Positions 26,957-40,601 of a stretch of 64,000 nt of DNA are shown one piece after another. This DNA is from Chrysomallon squamiferum (taxonomy: Eukaryota; Mollusca; Gastropoda; Neomphalida; Peltospiridae): positions 26,379,446-26,443,445 of the forward strand of contig CM022665.1 of assembly GCA_012295275.1 (NCBI GenBank), in the 5' to 3' direction. Made by a program: the position numbers and the translations under genes. The notes below the pieces were generated by a model. The model was not told where the DNA came from, searched no databases, and was given only the letters and a program-made list of their open reading frames with translations. Positions within the stretch are counted from its first letter, which is position 1. Every line of letters begins with the position of its first letter.

Positions 26957-29160
26957 TGACAAAATTATCATTGCTGTTCTGCATAAAGTAGCCAGTGATA
27001 AAAGTGAACTTGATGAAAAGTGCAATTTTAAGTAGTTAATATAAATTTAAATATGATGAAATTTCTAAATAGAAAGTCTTTAGTGCATATTTCTTTATGA
27101 AATTTACTAAATTAACCAAATTTACCAAAGTAGGACATTTTTCAAAACTGTTAAGTCAGATAATAGTCGTATTTAGAAATCAGGGATCTTCTGTATTTTC
27201 AGCATTGCCTTAAATACTTCCTTAAGTATAATGTTATTAGGAAATGAGAGGGAATATTTTATGCAAGTCATTAAGTATCAATATAATTTTTGTTTTAGTT
27301 AATATGTTTTTTATGCTTTCAGTCATTTTACTTCAGTCAGTCCTTGCAGCTAAAAATTTTGCTTGACGAGTATATTTTTAAATTTCAGAACAGACCATAT
27401 TTGTCTGTTTTCTGCCCTATTGCATACATTACATTGAACTCTAACACATTTTTTTAAGTATATTTTTTGAGATATTTTGTGCTCATGGAATTTTGACAAT
27501 CAATCTGTATTTACAAAAAAGATATTTGTACATATTTTACAGTTACTTTTATTTTGAAGTGCTTTTCTGTTTCAAATAAAGGTGAGGTGTAACATATTGA
27601 AAAATGTATTATATTTACAAACATGCATTTACTGTAGAAGTTTGCTTTTATTATTTGATTATTATTGCATTATGAGAATAGGTTTTAAAAATTATTTCTC
27701 TTTATTGTTGCAGATATATACCTGAGGTTGTTTTAAATATTTTGTTAACTTTGACATTCCATATTATCTTGCTGCAGGTAGATGGTGTCAGTATAGTAAA
27801 TATACTGTGTATATTTCAATGTGTGATTTTTGTAAAGACTTGGTAACAGTATATATTTTATTACCATACATTTTTGGATTTAGAAGGAATAAAGTAGATG
27901 AATCAATTTTGTTTTGTTTTCTTTTTGTGTAATTCAGATAAACCAACAAATATCTTGGACCAGCACTCATTAAAAAGTGTTCAAAACATGGAATCCAGAT
28001 TACTCCTGTCAACTAAAACATTTTTATTATTAATTTATTTAATTATTTTTCTAAGGGGTATATACACTTATTGGAAAAATTATGCTGAAAACAGAATTCA
28101 TTTTTAGAATGGATGGAGGAACATGAGAACTCGAGTCCTCCAAACTGACTTCTGTATCCCACTCTTTTCATAACTGAGATACATTTGTAAACATGTTCAA
28201 ATGCTTTGATAATTATTTATTTTAAACAGAGATTGACAGGACCAAGAATACCATTTTCCTTTGCTTTGTCGTCAGTTTTTCTTGCAAGTTTTTAATTATT
28301 TTGGTGTAAATTTATTAGTTTTTGCTTTATTAGTTTCTGACTAGAAAATGTTTGGCATATACAAAACACTTTTTTTTAGGTCTCATATTTATTTTACATA
28401 AATACATCAACAATAAACTAAAGATCAACAAGAAAAGGTTCCAAGAATACATATTTCAAATGAATATAAAAATGCCCAAATTTTATCACTTTGATTTCAG
28501 CCTTCTGCTGTAGCTTAAGTGTAAAATTTATGTCTTTAGTGGTATTATTTCAACAACTTGATGTAAAATATAATTAATATAATTCAATGGTTTTCTTAAA
28601 ATACTAAAAATAATTAATGTTAGGAATCACCAATATGTTTTCAATTATTTGATATTAATTTTAATTAATATATCATTTTTGTTAATTTTGTTCTTTATCA
28701 AAAACATACTGCATTAAGTTTGTAAAATATGTTAACATGAATGATTAAGGAAACTGTGCAGGTATAAAATTAATTAATTGGACATTTGTTATTGTTAAAA
28801 TAAAATTTTAAAATTTCAGGAATGAAAATAAAATTTATTATCATGTTAAAGTAAAGCTGTACTAATAAACTAAATTTTAAAAATTAAGATAATAAAATAA
28901 ATTCCAGCTGCACAGGCATATCAAAGTTGTTCTTTAGATTAAAACAACTATAACAGAAACAATTTAAAAAACAAAACATAACATATACTAAATAAATATG
29001 TCTATGTAAGTACAAAAGTGATGTTTTACTCAAAAACAAAAATGTTTTGTTTACTATGAAGCTTTTCAGATTTTGAATAATGGATTACTGACCTGAACAA
29101 TATAATGAAACAAGATTTAAAGAGTAATTTCTTAAAACATGTTGCTTTAACTCTTCCTAC
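26957..29160. other. FH 3' region and AT-rich spacer
   Basis: After the FH stop there is AT-rich non-coding sequence. Candidate polyadenylation signals are AATAAA at 27575-27580 and, better placed before a T/GT-rich stretch, at 27888-27893. Beyond about 27.9 kb no gene or clear element is seen up to the start of the segmental duplication. Frames of about 70 codons at 27788-28107 overlap on both strands and have no domain. Confidence 0.5.
27888..27925 (+). terminator. Poly(A) signal of FH (candidate)
   Basis: AATAAA (27888-27893) is followed within 15-30 bases by gttttgttttctttttgtg, a U/GU-rich downstream element. An earlier AATAAA at 27575 could be an alternative site. Confidence 0.4.
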
Positions 29161-30504
29161 CATTTTACAAATGTTTACAAATAACAAGAATAACACAGTT
29201 AACCATACAATAAACTATAAACATTTTTATTTTTATATATTACATATTCTGCCACTAGTGTACTACAGATATTTTAATTTCTTTATTAAAGCAATATCTA
29301 TATAATCTTTCATCTTTTAATATCTATAAATATTTCATAAAAACAAAAATGAAAAAAAATAAATAAATAAAAATAAATATATAAAAAGTAACAGAAACCA
29401 TTAATAAAATTTATCAAAAAGTATATATACAAATATAAAAATGTTACATAAAAACAGTACAATACTTTCAAGGCTACACATACTAAGTCACGTTTTAAAA
29501 CATTTAATTAAGAACAGACATATCTGTATTTCTGCACATTAATATATGCTGCCAATATTAATAATGCATAAACTTCAGTGTACCAGACATTTGTTTATCT
29601 ATATTTTAACTTGCTATTAAAAAAAAAAAAAAAAAAAAGAGAGACAGATACTGTTAACCCTTTAGGCATCACTGACAATACATTTTGACATAATGCACAA
29701 GTTTAAGTTAAGTCCTAATATATCATTACCCAAAATACCTGGTGCTCGGAAGTGTGTGTTGCACCAAAAGGTTTAAAAAAGAAATTTCACAGATAATCTG
29801 AATTTTTTAAATAATCTTATCACTATTTATCATTTATGAAAATGAAATCATTAGAGAATAACATAACTTAAAGCAAATAAAATGTTTCAGATCCAGGGCA
29901 GATCCAGGACTGTGTTTTGTTTGAGAAGTTAGGCTACGTCTGCCAGAGATTAAGCAGTACAAAAAGTGCTGACCTCAGTAATTTAAAGAACTAAAATGAA
30001 TCAGTGACATTTTTAATGAATATAAAATGTGTATTTATAAATGTGCTTACAAGCAGTTTGAACTGTAACAATTTTGGTCTGTTGTCTACAGAGATCCACA
30101 TTTCCTTCAGTCACATTGCTGGATCTGCACTTACTACAAACACAGTATGACATGATTTAGTACCGAAGACTAAATATTAATAATAATTATATATAATATA
30201 ACTATTTATAGTGTGTTTGTAATTATTGCTTATAATCTTATGCTTGTATTTATTAACAACAGTCTATGTATCTATATCAAGTTATCACTATTATATTTAT
30301 TTTCACTTATAATATATAAATTTGAAACAAATTTAACTATCAACAAACAGTACAGATTACATAAGAAACACAACAGATAACTGACACAAATTAGCTCCAT
30401 AATATCGCACCGACCAATACAATGGTTAAATAAGACAGACAGTATAAATTCCCAAAAGAAACTGCAACAGTCAACATAATTTGCCTTAACAAGCCATAAA
30501 TGTC

Positions 30505-30700
30505 AATTTCAGAGCAATTCTATTGGAATGATTGGTGAAAATAAAATTTGTAATTTCAGAGCAATTCTATTGGAATGATTGGTGAAAATACAATTCATAA
30601 TTTCAGAGCAATTCTACTGGAATGATTGGTCAATTTAAAATTTGTAATTTCAGAGCAATACTACCAGAATAATTTGTCAAAGTAAAATTAACTTTGCTGG
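30505..30700. repeat. 47-bp minisatellite downstream of gene A
   Basis: About four copies of a 47-bp unit containing 'aatttcagagcaattctatt' and 'ggaatgattggt' start at 30505, 30552, 30599 and 30646, the last degenerate. A related array lies at the equivalent place beside gene A'. Confidence 0.8.
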
Positions 30701-31189
30701 AATAAATCAAAATAAAATATGGGACACAGTGTAATTTTTAAAATACTTACTGTTATTAGTTATTCATTTAGGAAATATGAACAACTAAATTGATTAATTA
30801 AGGATAAAAAAATGTATTCCAAGATAATGCACCAATAATAAATATTAAATAACCTGATCATTCTTGTAATCTTTCTCAAATACAATAATATATCAATACA
30901 GATATCTAAAATTGGAGAAAATTCCTCTAAAACTTGATATCACTTCAATACACTATGATACAGAAGTCATTACTGAGATAATCTCTCCAAAATAAAGGAT
31001 TTTATTGGATCAGACACCAAGGATATATAAAAACCCATCATAAGAGTCCCTCTGAAACAAGTAATTTAGTTTGAGACAATCACCTAGTAGTGAACTGTTA
31101 CATCCAGTACCAACTTTTATGTGATAATGAGTAATATGAGTCTTCATTCTGCATCTGTTTACAAAATGTTTCACTCATAATTTGGGGAA

Positions 31190-34100
31190 CTAAGTGGCAC
31201 TTGCTACTGGATTACAACACAATTTACCAAGTCTCCACAGTGTGACTATCCCCACACCTACCTGAGCCAACCACAGAACAAAAGATACCCACAGAGCTGC
31301 CTGAAAAACAATGAAGAAAACTTATATTACTTATAAATGAATGAACAATAATTTATTAATTAATTAATAATAACAGTTTATGAATTAACATTATCATATA
31401 ATAATTTTTAAATTAGTAAATATGATGCGATCTGCGAAAAGGATTACATGGTGTATAAGGTAAAAATTAGAAAAAGTTAAAAACACTGTATATACAAAAT
31501 GTTAAGGATCACATGAATAAAGCCTGATATTTTATACAGTTTTTTAACTGAATTTTTCTGAATTATTTATGCATAGGTATGTCCTTTTATTGTAACAAAA
31601 CCAGGTGCAATCAAGCTAGAGAAAACATTTAAGCAATTTCAAAAATTTAACAAAATAATCAGTTGATCATTAAAAAAATGAAGTAAAATCAAACTGTTTT
31701 TGGACACCATCCAGTGGGCTTTTGCAGATCACACAACAAATATTAACAGCAATTTATGAAGGAATTAAAATCAGTAATTTATCAATGAATAGATATCATT
31801 AATTTATAAATTAATTAATAATAATGTTTACAATAAGTTAATATTAAAATTCACAGTACCATAATAACATGTTTTCAGTACTACCATAGCTTTTTAAACT
31901 CCTCTACATTTTATTTTTAACACACTAACACCAACATAAAGTCAATTCGTATACTTAATTTTTTAGCATTCTGTAACTATATTAAGACTTAGTTTGTCAT
32001 ATGCATCAGCTCATTGACAACAAAATTTACTAGAACTCCACAGTCAGCCAGTTAAGACTGCTATAACATCTACAACTATATATGAAGAGTTTATATGCAA
32101 AACCAGTCTATTTTAGTTGTGTTTTCCATGCAAAAACTATCAATATGATGTGATGTAAAAAATATTTAAAATAAAAACAATATTTTACTGTATTTTTTAA
32201 AAAACCCAGACGTGTCTTCTTTGTGTTAAAAATATTCACATATAGAGCATTATGGTCTTTCTGCTACAACTAAGATTGGTTAGTATTAAAAATGAACTAA
32301 CAATCAAAACAACAAAACAGTTGAGTGTTCTACTCAGTGACCTGGAACTTGGTCTTTGTTCACAGTCAAAGTGTTGTATTTACACTGATATCCCTTGCAT
32401 TTATCAGGGTGCTATCCTCTTTTACTTTTTCCTGTGTTGAGTAAAGCTGATCATGTGTATATTTAAGGTCATCCTTGGACAGATGTCATACATGTGTTAT
32501 CATACACATATTATGTGCATCATATATGAACGAAACAAAGATTGCTGTGTTGCTTTTTTGTTTGAAACTGAATGAGCACAATTTGCAGAATTAGCTCTTT
32601 TCTTATGCCAGCCAGTGAAAGAATCACTGGCTTGTCAGTATCATCAAAGGTGTGAAATAAGCAACAGATCTGAATTCCAACCAAACTAAACGTGTTACTG
32701 CCATCATGAATTCCGAAATGCTGAATGGCTGAATTGAACTTTTGGTCTGTGAACAAAAAAAAGGAATAGGTGATTTGTCGGTTTTTGGAATGAAACACTG
32801 GATTTTGGTATATTATATAGGGGATGTGTTGTTTTCTATGAAAAAAATGGATTTGATTATAGTAATGATGGCACCTTCAGCTCTAACATGCTAGTCAGTT
32901 TTTCATTTTGACAGGAATGGTGTTTGTCAGTTTTTGCACCTGAACTCTTCATACCATAGTTATTTTAATATACAAATTGTGTTTCTGATTACATACCTGA
33001 GCAGTGGAAAAGTGATCATAGAAGGAATATCTATCTGCTCCTACAACAACAGCTGAACAGCTAAAAAAAAAAAAAGTAATTATATATAATTAACATATAT
33101 ATCAAATGAACAGACTGACATTGGAATTGTTTGATATGATACATTTATTTGTTAGAATGCAGTGATGTATAAAATAATTACTTTCCAAAACATATTAGAA
33201 AGATAAAAATCTGAAACTGGTGGGTGTTACAGGAAATATGTATAATTCCTGAAAATGTCAGAAAATAAATGCATCACTGAATTGAAAGTAATGTGGCTAG
33301 AGTTGATAATAGTCCAAGCAAAATCTACGGTCAAGGGTCTGTAGAAAGAGCAAACTGACATTATGGACATGCTTGTTTGTTGGTTTGGAGAAAACAATAT
33401 AACTGAACGGACTTTTGGAATTTCACTTTTCACAGCAAAATTAAATGTTCCACATTTGTGGCACATTTGGGTTTTGAGAGTTGCACTGACCTGTTATCAT
33501 CTAGCCTCCCTCACGAAAATTATCTACTTGCAGCATCTGCATTGCCAATTTCTTGAGTGAATCAGAATTTATGCATATTTTATGAAATTTTCATGAATTA
33601 TACATATTTCTTGATAATATATATTTCCTGTAACATACAAACACATATACATTGATTCTGTCCAAAAAAAAAAGACTGTCAAATAAAAAAATAGACCTAT
33701 AAGTTTTTAGATTTGGACAAAAATTCTTACTCATATATTCCACCAGTTGTATCATCACAAACTTGTTTGAAACCAACACTCAGTATACAGCCAGCCACAA
33801 ATATCAAAAAACAAGCCACCACATCACCAATTACATTGATCAGGAATCCCAATCCAATCAGATCACTTCTGTAATGAACACATCAGCATTTTTTAAAATA
33901 AATTTAAAAATGAAGATGATTATCTGAACAAGAGGACAATTCATTACTGCAAAACTGAAAAAAATTTAAAAAATGGAAATACCCCCAAATATTATTTTAT
34001 TTTTCTACATATACATAAAAGTTTACTTGCAAACATTATGTCAAGATATATTATTTTAGTTTGTATAAATATTTTCCTGTTAACAAACCAAGTAATATTT

Positions 34101-36124
34101 ATGATTTGTCCCAAAAATGTTTGAATAAGGAATAGATCACCATGTTAAAATTAGATTAAAACTGAGAATGACTTATTTGTATACATGTTTCTATAGGAGG
34201 TGAAAAAGTTTATGTTTTCACTAACATCAGATAATAAATGGGTAAAATTTACAAAACAAATGATCAAACTCATATGTTCTCAAAATGCAAACTTATTTCA
34301 ACATTTACGAAGATAAATTTATCATTGTCTGTTACACTCACAATGGATTTAACTTCCCAATTAAATTGCTGATTCCAGCTCCAGTTAACACCAAACCAAA
34401 TCCTAAGTTGAGTATGACGGAGGTTGCTACCACATATACACAATTGGAGTCTGGTCCATATAGAATGTGAACGTTTACTCTTTTACTGTACAGTAAACAT
34501 TCACCTGAGCTTTTAACCTGAAAAAGGCAGGGCAACATACATATGAAAACATTAAAAAATATATATATATGTCAAAACGAATAACAGTATACTGGCGAAT
34601 GCTGATGATAAAAAGAAATGGAAGACAATAACTTTAGAAACAAAATACATTATCTTAAATGAATACAAATTATTTCTTAATGTATAATTTATATAAATTG
34701 ATTTGTAAATGATTTACTGTTTACTTAACATCTATAATCTATTAAATTATTTGTCTAAACTGTCATTTTATTTCTCCTTATTTCACCTCTTTTTTTTTTT
34801 AATGTCAAATTTCATCAGCGAGAATGTAACCACTGCTTTTAATCTTAATTCTATGTAAATTAGTCTCCTGCTTAACGATACCTGACTTAACTATCGGAAA
34901 TTTGGAACCAATTACATCTTTAATCTGAGGTATTATTGTAGTATGGATATCGCTTATTGCATAAAGTATGCAAATATGACAAATATCGAAATAATCTACA
35001 TATCAAATGTAGTGAATGTAAATAGTTAAAACAGTAGTTATTCATCTAAAAGTATTCCCAATGATTTGGTCCTTCATATAAACTTGTTCAGTCATAGCCA
35101 AAGTATTTACAGGTCATATCTTTAGTATACATATTATTAATATACTATGTCACATATATTGTATAATATGTGCACAATGTGAATATGTATGTGTACATAA
35201 CATAAATATGCTCAGTAACATATATCTTGTATGTGTTTAAGCTGAATATAGTTTAATTCGAACAGTTAATGATAAATGTAACATTAAAATATTCTATTTA
35301 CTGTAAATTACTCATATGTACAATGTTTTTTTTAAATTATATTGCTGCATAAAATTAGTTATTTCTAATATTATTTTTGTTCTTTTCTTTTACAGAAGCA
35401 AGTCATGAGAATTAAAAAAAAACCATGTCGTGCCACTTTTTTCTTTTCTTTTATTCCTTTTTTTAATAGATAGATGAAACTGATGTAAAACTGTTTATTA
35501 TTGGTTGGTTGTTTTGTAACACAATGGAAATGTTTATGAATTAGAAATGACCAGCTTAAATAATAATAATAATAATAATACAAATAAGAATAAGAAGAAT
35601 ACGAATAATAATAACAACAACAACAATAATAATAATGTTGATGATGGTGATTATGATAGTGATAATAAGGAAGAGGAAGATGATGATGTAATGAATAAGT
35701 AAAAAAACAAATGAGTCGTGAACGCTTATTCTGCTTTCAGTTGATGTTACATAGTCGATTTAGGAAGAATGGACTTCACTCTGAATGTTAGAATCAAGTG
35801 CCACTTTATGTCAGCAGAACAACAATAAAGAAACCAGATATTTTTATTAAGTAGTATTTTACAGCAGAATAACATTAAGACGAAGCAAGTAATTAGTAAT
35901 ACTCCTTTCAGATATAATTAGTCTAAAATGAGTAAGACCAATCGGAATTAATACTTAATGTTCATCTCCATTAGTAACGAGTTTAACAATAAAACAGTGT
36001 AAATGTAACACGTATTTACCATACTGATTGATACTGGGACAAATATAACAAAACTGGATATAGTAATAAATATATACAGCAACATTCGAATGATGACAAC
36101 TGGTTTCGTTGACACGGTCGGCAT
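31190..36124 (-). CDS. TMEM179-like four-pass membrane protein, gene A, 197 aa
   Basis: Exons in transcript order: 36020-36124, 34342-34517, 33731-33868, 32997-33060, 31190-31300; intron phases 0-2-2-0, 594 nt including TAG. TM1 about 9-34, first loop with CLLYSK and YGPDSNC, TM2 about 61-85, TM3 about 99-124 (NVIGDVVACFLIFVAGCILS followed by VGF-x-x-x-C), second loop ending in SFYDHFSTAQ, TM4 about 163-186 (LWVSFVLWLAQ). The (G)xCLLYS box, the SVGF-C motif after TM3 and the FYDxFxxAQ-LW junction are what I know from TMEM179/TMEM179B proteins, membrane proteins of poorly known function. Both loops are expected on the outside, both ends in the cytosol. A 184-bp-distant AATAAA (minus strand, 31001-31006) is a possible poly(A) signal. 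It is the left partner of A'. Confidence 0.85.
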
Positions 36125-36310
36125 GTTGACTCGTCAGTTTCCTCCACCTATTTGTAATTTATGCACTTTGTCCTCGATTGGTTCGAGTTCGATGTGTACT
36201 GTTTACATTTTAACAGTCGGGGATGAGAGACTACAGTTCATTGCAGTCACTATTAGTATTATCCTCTCACAGGAAAGATTAGGAAATTAAGAGATCGAAC
36301 TTCCGGTTCG
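36125..36310 (-). promoter_or_regulatory. Conserved 5' flank of gene A
   Basis: About 185 bp upstream of the ATG is nearly identical to the flank of A' (47565-47760), while sequence further upstream accumulates indels. An inverted CCAAT box (ATTGG, 36177-36181) lies about 55 bp before the start codon in both copies. Function as a promoter is inferred from position and conservation only; recent duplication alone could also explain the identity. Confidence 0.35.
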
Positions 36311-37461
36311 TATTCGAAATAATAATATTCCATAAATTAGGTAAATGACATAAAAACAATAACAACTACAAACAAACAAACAAAACAAATATTTCTGCTT
36401 CACTGGAAAAAAAAAAAAAATGATACTTATTTATGATGATAATTTGAAAAAAAAAAAAAAAAAAAAATACGGAGTAATAGCAATTTAAATTTCAGTATTC
36501 ACAGCATGTAATTTTGGCTAGTTTCGAGCTTTCATAAAACACATTTTGTGAACCAAGCTTACAGGTGCATTAAATTCTCATATCTTTCTAAAACAGCAAG
36601 ATAACTATGTAATCTTCGGGATATCAAATTCGTAACATGGAATTAAAATTCTAATTAACTGAAGTTATTCATAATTTTGTAGATAAAAGTATAAACATTT
36701 TAACTAAAATAGAAATAAAATAAACATCCAATCAAATGCAGTACTTGATCATTTGACCTAACACTATAATGGTTTGTTTATGATCCAAATCGGATGATTT
36801 TGCTGACGTTACAAACAATGTTGCCGCTCTTCAGATTTTGATAAAACTGTGAACAAATCACGCTGAACACCTAATCGATGTTTAACATTAGGTTTACGAG
36901 GTGAAAAATACTCCTTTTTTTTTTTTTTTTTACTTATAATTTTTTTTTTTTTTACTCTATAAGGTTATTATTCGTCGGAAAATTCAAAATAGGAGAACAC
37001 ATGTAGCAAACTCGGGTAATGGCCAAAAGTACAGATTTGCGGAGTGCTACAAACATTAGTAAAGTTCTATAAATGTTTGGTAAATATATAATTTCTGCTT
37101 AGTAACTTTCTACAGCTAGTAGAGTGGACAGTAATTTTAATCTCAGTATACTTTCGATGAACATACGGTTGAGAGTGTTAAAATAGAAATACTGAGAATA
37201 TTCACGTTTAATATTTTGTTAAATATTTATGGCTAATTCTTTCTTGGTCTTAGAACTACTTGTTGAATGGAAATAGATTTATAATTTCAGTCAAAAACAT
37301 TGAAAATAAATTATTCACTGGTTGTTACTGTTAGATGCTGAAATTGCAAGATTTATGAAAAGAGTGTAAATCAAAATATTATTTCATTTATATAATTATA
37401 TGATTATTTCCTGAAACAGTCGATAACATATTACTGTCTACTCTTCGCATAACATAACAAA

Positions 37462-37468
<7 letters not shown>

Positions 37469-37516
<48 letters not shown>
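37469..37516. repeat. (AT)n microsatellite
   Basis: About 24 AT units; the right-unit counterpart near 48913 is far shorter (about 6 units), showing rapid length change since duplication. Confidence 0.9.
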
Positions 37517-37518
<2 letters not shown>

Positions 37519-38584
37519 CTGTATTTGAAACAGTAGGCCTAAATTTTCAACATATCATCGCAATACAAAATAAGAGAAAAACATGTGGGTTTCAACTTTG
37601 TCATAAAAACCCCAGTGAAAACTTAATACCCCAAATAATCGGTATTGTATTTGGTTTTCTCCCACTTTGATATTAAACTTTTTTTTTTTTTTTTTGGGGG
37701 TTGTTTGGTTTTTTGTTATTTTCATTTTAGCAAAACAAACTTCATAAATGCTGTTACCATTTCATTATTATAAATAATTATAGTATAATAATAATTGTTT
37801 TTATCACACCTCCCAGAAAGCAATACAACACCACCTATGTTAAGATCTACCAGTAACCTTATCTTTGACCTATGCTTTTGTCTTGTATTTAACAAATATA
37901 CAGTGCATAAGTATTTAAAAAAACAACCAAAAAACATAAAAATAATTAACTGCCATTATTTATATATAAACGGAAACAAGATGCTTGCACACATCAAAAT
38001 ACTTGAAGCACTCTCAAATTCATTCAAGAATAATGTAATGACATCACAACCGGAATGATTATAGACAACAATAAAAAGAAAATAATAACAGATAGAGACA
38101 AATAGTTTCTAATAACGAAGAAATAACACCATTGAAGTGTTTCTCAAAATACAGCGCTCAGCAGGTGGAGTTCATTAAATACTGCGATTGTGACCAGTTT
38201 TGGCACATGCTGTTTTATATCACGCATTAATTAATTATTCTGATGTACTTGTTCACATTCCAGTCCTGGCGTGGAAATTTCTTTAATTATTCTACCGTAT
38301 TAATCAGAAAAAATAAAGAAAACAGAATAATATAATATTGTATATATTTGTCCATTCATGTATACTGTCGGAACAAAATTAAATTTCTGCGAACGTTTGA
38401 AAAACGTAGTGAAGTCTGTTAGGTTAGGATGGTTTGGGGTGTAATTATAAAATTTACTCTTACCTTGATCGAAAAGGGGCTGAGTGAGGGTTGCAGTGAT
38501 CATATAGTGGGACTCAGAATAACTAGTACCCAGACGTAAGGCTTCAAGTGGAAAATGGTTTTAACTTTAAAGTTTGTGATTTCC

Positions 38585-38885
38585 CCCCCCCCCGATCTTG
38601 TCTGGATATATCAAAATCCGGAAAACTGAGGTCAGAGAAATCGTGGGTCAACAGCATCATCATTTGCATGGTATACTATTCTCTGACGAATCCCGCTTCC
38701 AATCAAGGAATGCTGATAGTCGGTTGCTGGTACTGCGTAAGTGTTGCGTCCTGACGAATCAGTGAGGTGTAGGGCGGGTCCTTTCTTTTATCAGTGTTAG
38801 GATATGCACATATTTCAGCAAGACAATACCTGAGCACAAACAGCAGGTATTACGACACAGTATTACGAAAACATAGAACAGCAGG
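38585..38885 (+). pseudogene. Tc1/mariner-like transposase relic (left copy)
   Basis: The plus strand at 38670-38723 encodes GILFSDESRFQSRNADSR, matching the first catalytic Asp box of Tc1-type DDE transposases (LFSDESRF...DGR). About 80 bases further, near 38809, HIFQQDNT followed by a stop and AQTAGITTQYYEN matches the second Asp box (FQQDNARPHTA). The parts are in different frames with stops, so it is inactive. Flanking terminal repeats were not found. It predates the segmental duplication because the right unit carries it too. Confidence 0.6.
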
Positions 38886-39203
38886 AGTGGAACGCTATCG
38901 CCTTTTGACACCATTCGCAGACGTCGGACCGATGAGACGACATTTCATGTCTTGTGTTGCTGCAGATTTTCATTGTGAATTTACGTGTCTCTAGTACGTA
39001 GATACATTTAAATTAATCAATGACTGTGCATCCTTGACTGTTTGTTGTCATCAAGATTCATCTGTTGCTGCTCACAACAAAAACATTTATTGCTCAGGTA
39101 TTCTTTTCGAAATGCAAACATTTCTTGGTGGTGCGTTTTTAGTGCTGTTCAGTATATATATATCAGAAATTTAACAACAGTAAGGTAAAATAGTTCTACT
39201 TAC

Positions 39204-39390
39204 TGAATTCCAGCGCTTAATGAATCACATGTTTTTTGAAGACCACCAGTCATAATTATTGAGGCCATAAATAAGAAACTACTGGCGATTCCATCAAAAA
39301 TAGCACCTAGTCGCACCATAAAACCCATTCGTTCAGCCCTGTAAAAAGGGAGCTCCAAAATTATTATTTTAGTTTGTTTGCTTCACACAA

Positions 39391-39470
<80 letters not shown>

Positions 39471-39681
39471 TGTACGGAAGAAAAGGTTGATATAAAAACC
39501 GTAAATAGATAAAAGAAAAGAGGAGGGTTAAAAAGGAACTCTCCCCTCAAAAACCCCGCTTTTTAAACAATTATAATGAAGAATATGATAAATAAATTAA
39601 ATACTTACCACTGCAATGGCTAAATGTTTAATGAACAAATAACATTTTCTCGTGTTATCTTTTATGTAACCCTCGGAACAT
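39204..39681 (-). pseudogene. Fragment of TMEM179-like gene B: exons 3 and 4 in swapped order
   Basis: Exon 3 copy: 39204-39338 (135 nt, two changes relative to B' exon 3, intact splice sites). Exon 4 copy: 39609-39681 (73 nt, nine changes, mostly amino-acid altering, including loss of the FYFFY core). Both lie on the minus strand, but exon 4 is now upstream of exon 3 in transcription direction, the reverse of B'. Exons 1 and 2 were never in the duplicated unit, and the region matching exon 5 is deleted near 38350-38400. No product of the normal kind can be made. Confidence 0.85.
39395..39467. repeat. (GA)n microsatellite beside displaced exon 3
   Basis: About 36 GA units, 57 bp upstream (in transcription sense) of the B exon 3 copy; equivalent to 52696-52758 in B'. 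Confidence 0.95.
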
Positions 39682-39866
39682 CTGGGAAAAAAAGAAGAAA
39701 AGAAAAACCCAAAACGAACAAAGAACAAATTCATAACCTAATAAATAAATCAATGAATAAACACCAACAATAAATTCACCTCTAGAACAATAATTTTTTA
39801 TTATTATATTTTTATCTGTATATCTATCGATAGCTATATATATATATATATATTTGTTTGCCACTC

Positions 39867-39869
<3 letters not shown>

Positions 39870-39913
<44 letters not shown>
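39870..39913. repeat. (GA)n microsatellite, second tract in left unit
   Basis: About 22 GA units beyond the exon 4 copy; the right unit has only one long GA tract in the matching interval. Confidence 0.95.
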
Positions 39914-39915
<2 letters not shown>

Positions 39916-40570
39916 ATCCTAATGGTATTTTGTTTCAAAATACTTTAAGTTTATTTATAAACTTAAAAGAATAAATTGGTCACTCTGGGTATTTAATAAC
40001 GGGGGAAGAATTATAAATTCTAAAACGCTGTTTTTCCACGTATCTGTCTATTCATCTGACTAATGAATCGAAAGCAGAAATTTAAGAGAATACTGGATAT
40101 CATACACCACTGGATATATAAGTAATAGTCGTACCCTTTCATTTTATCTTCTTGCAGCGTTTCTTTTTGTCGTCTGCTCTGTTATCTGAACTACCAGTAG
40201 TTTCACTGCAAAGGATGCTTTTAACAACTAAAAAAAAAAAACAATTCTCATTTTTTTGTTTTTCTCTCTCTCTGCAGCGCTAGCAGGTGTGTATAATTCT
40301 GTGAGGGTGTGCGATTTTTGAACCAAGGCGGTTTATTGTACAGCTGTACAAGCAAGGATATGAAAAACAGAGTTGAACACGTGTTGCAATTTTTAGACAT
40401 CTACCAGTGACTGATAATAGTAATATAATAGCAAATACCTTTCCAGTTACCAACACGAATGCCTGTAACATTGTTACAAAACTCAAGTATAACAAATTCC
40501 CTACGGGTTACGGTATATATATCTCTGATTTTGAGACATTAAAACAACAACAACAACAACAATCATCATC

Positions 40571-40601
<31 letters not shown>

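Larger units (their letters stand above)
36311..39203. other. Intergenic part of left duplication unit
   Basis: Between gene A and the B fragment. It contains A and T homopolymers (36407-36467, 36915-36953), an AT microsatellite (about 37469-37516), a block holding an open frame conserved in the right unit (37795-38058), a deletion of B exon 5 near 38350-38400, and a Tc1/mariner-like relic. No intact gene is seen. Confidence 0.6.
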
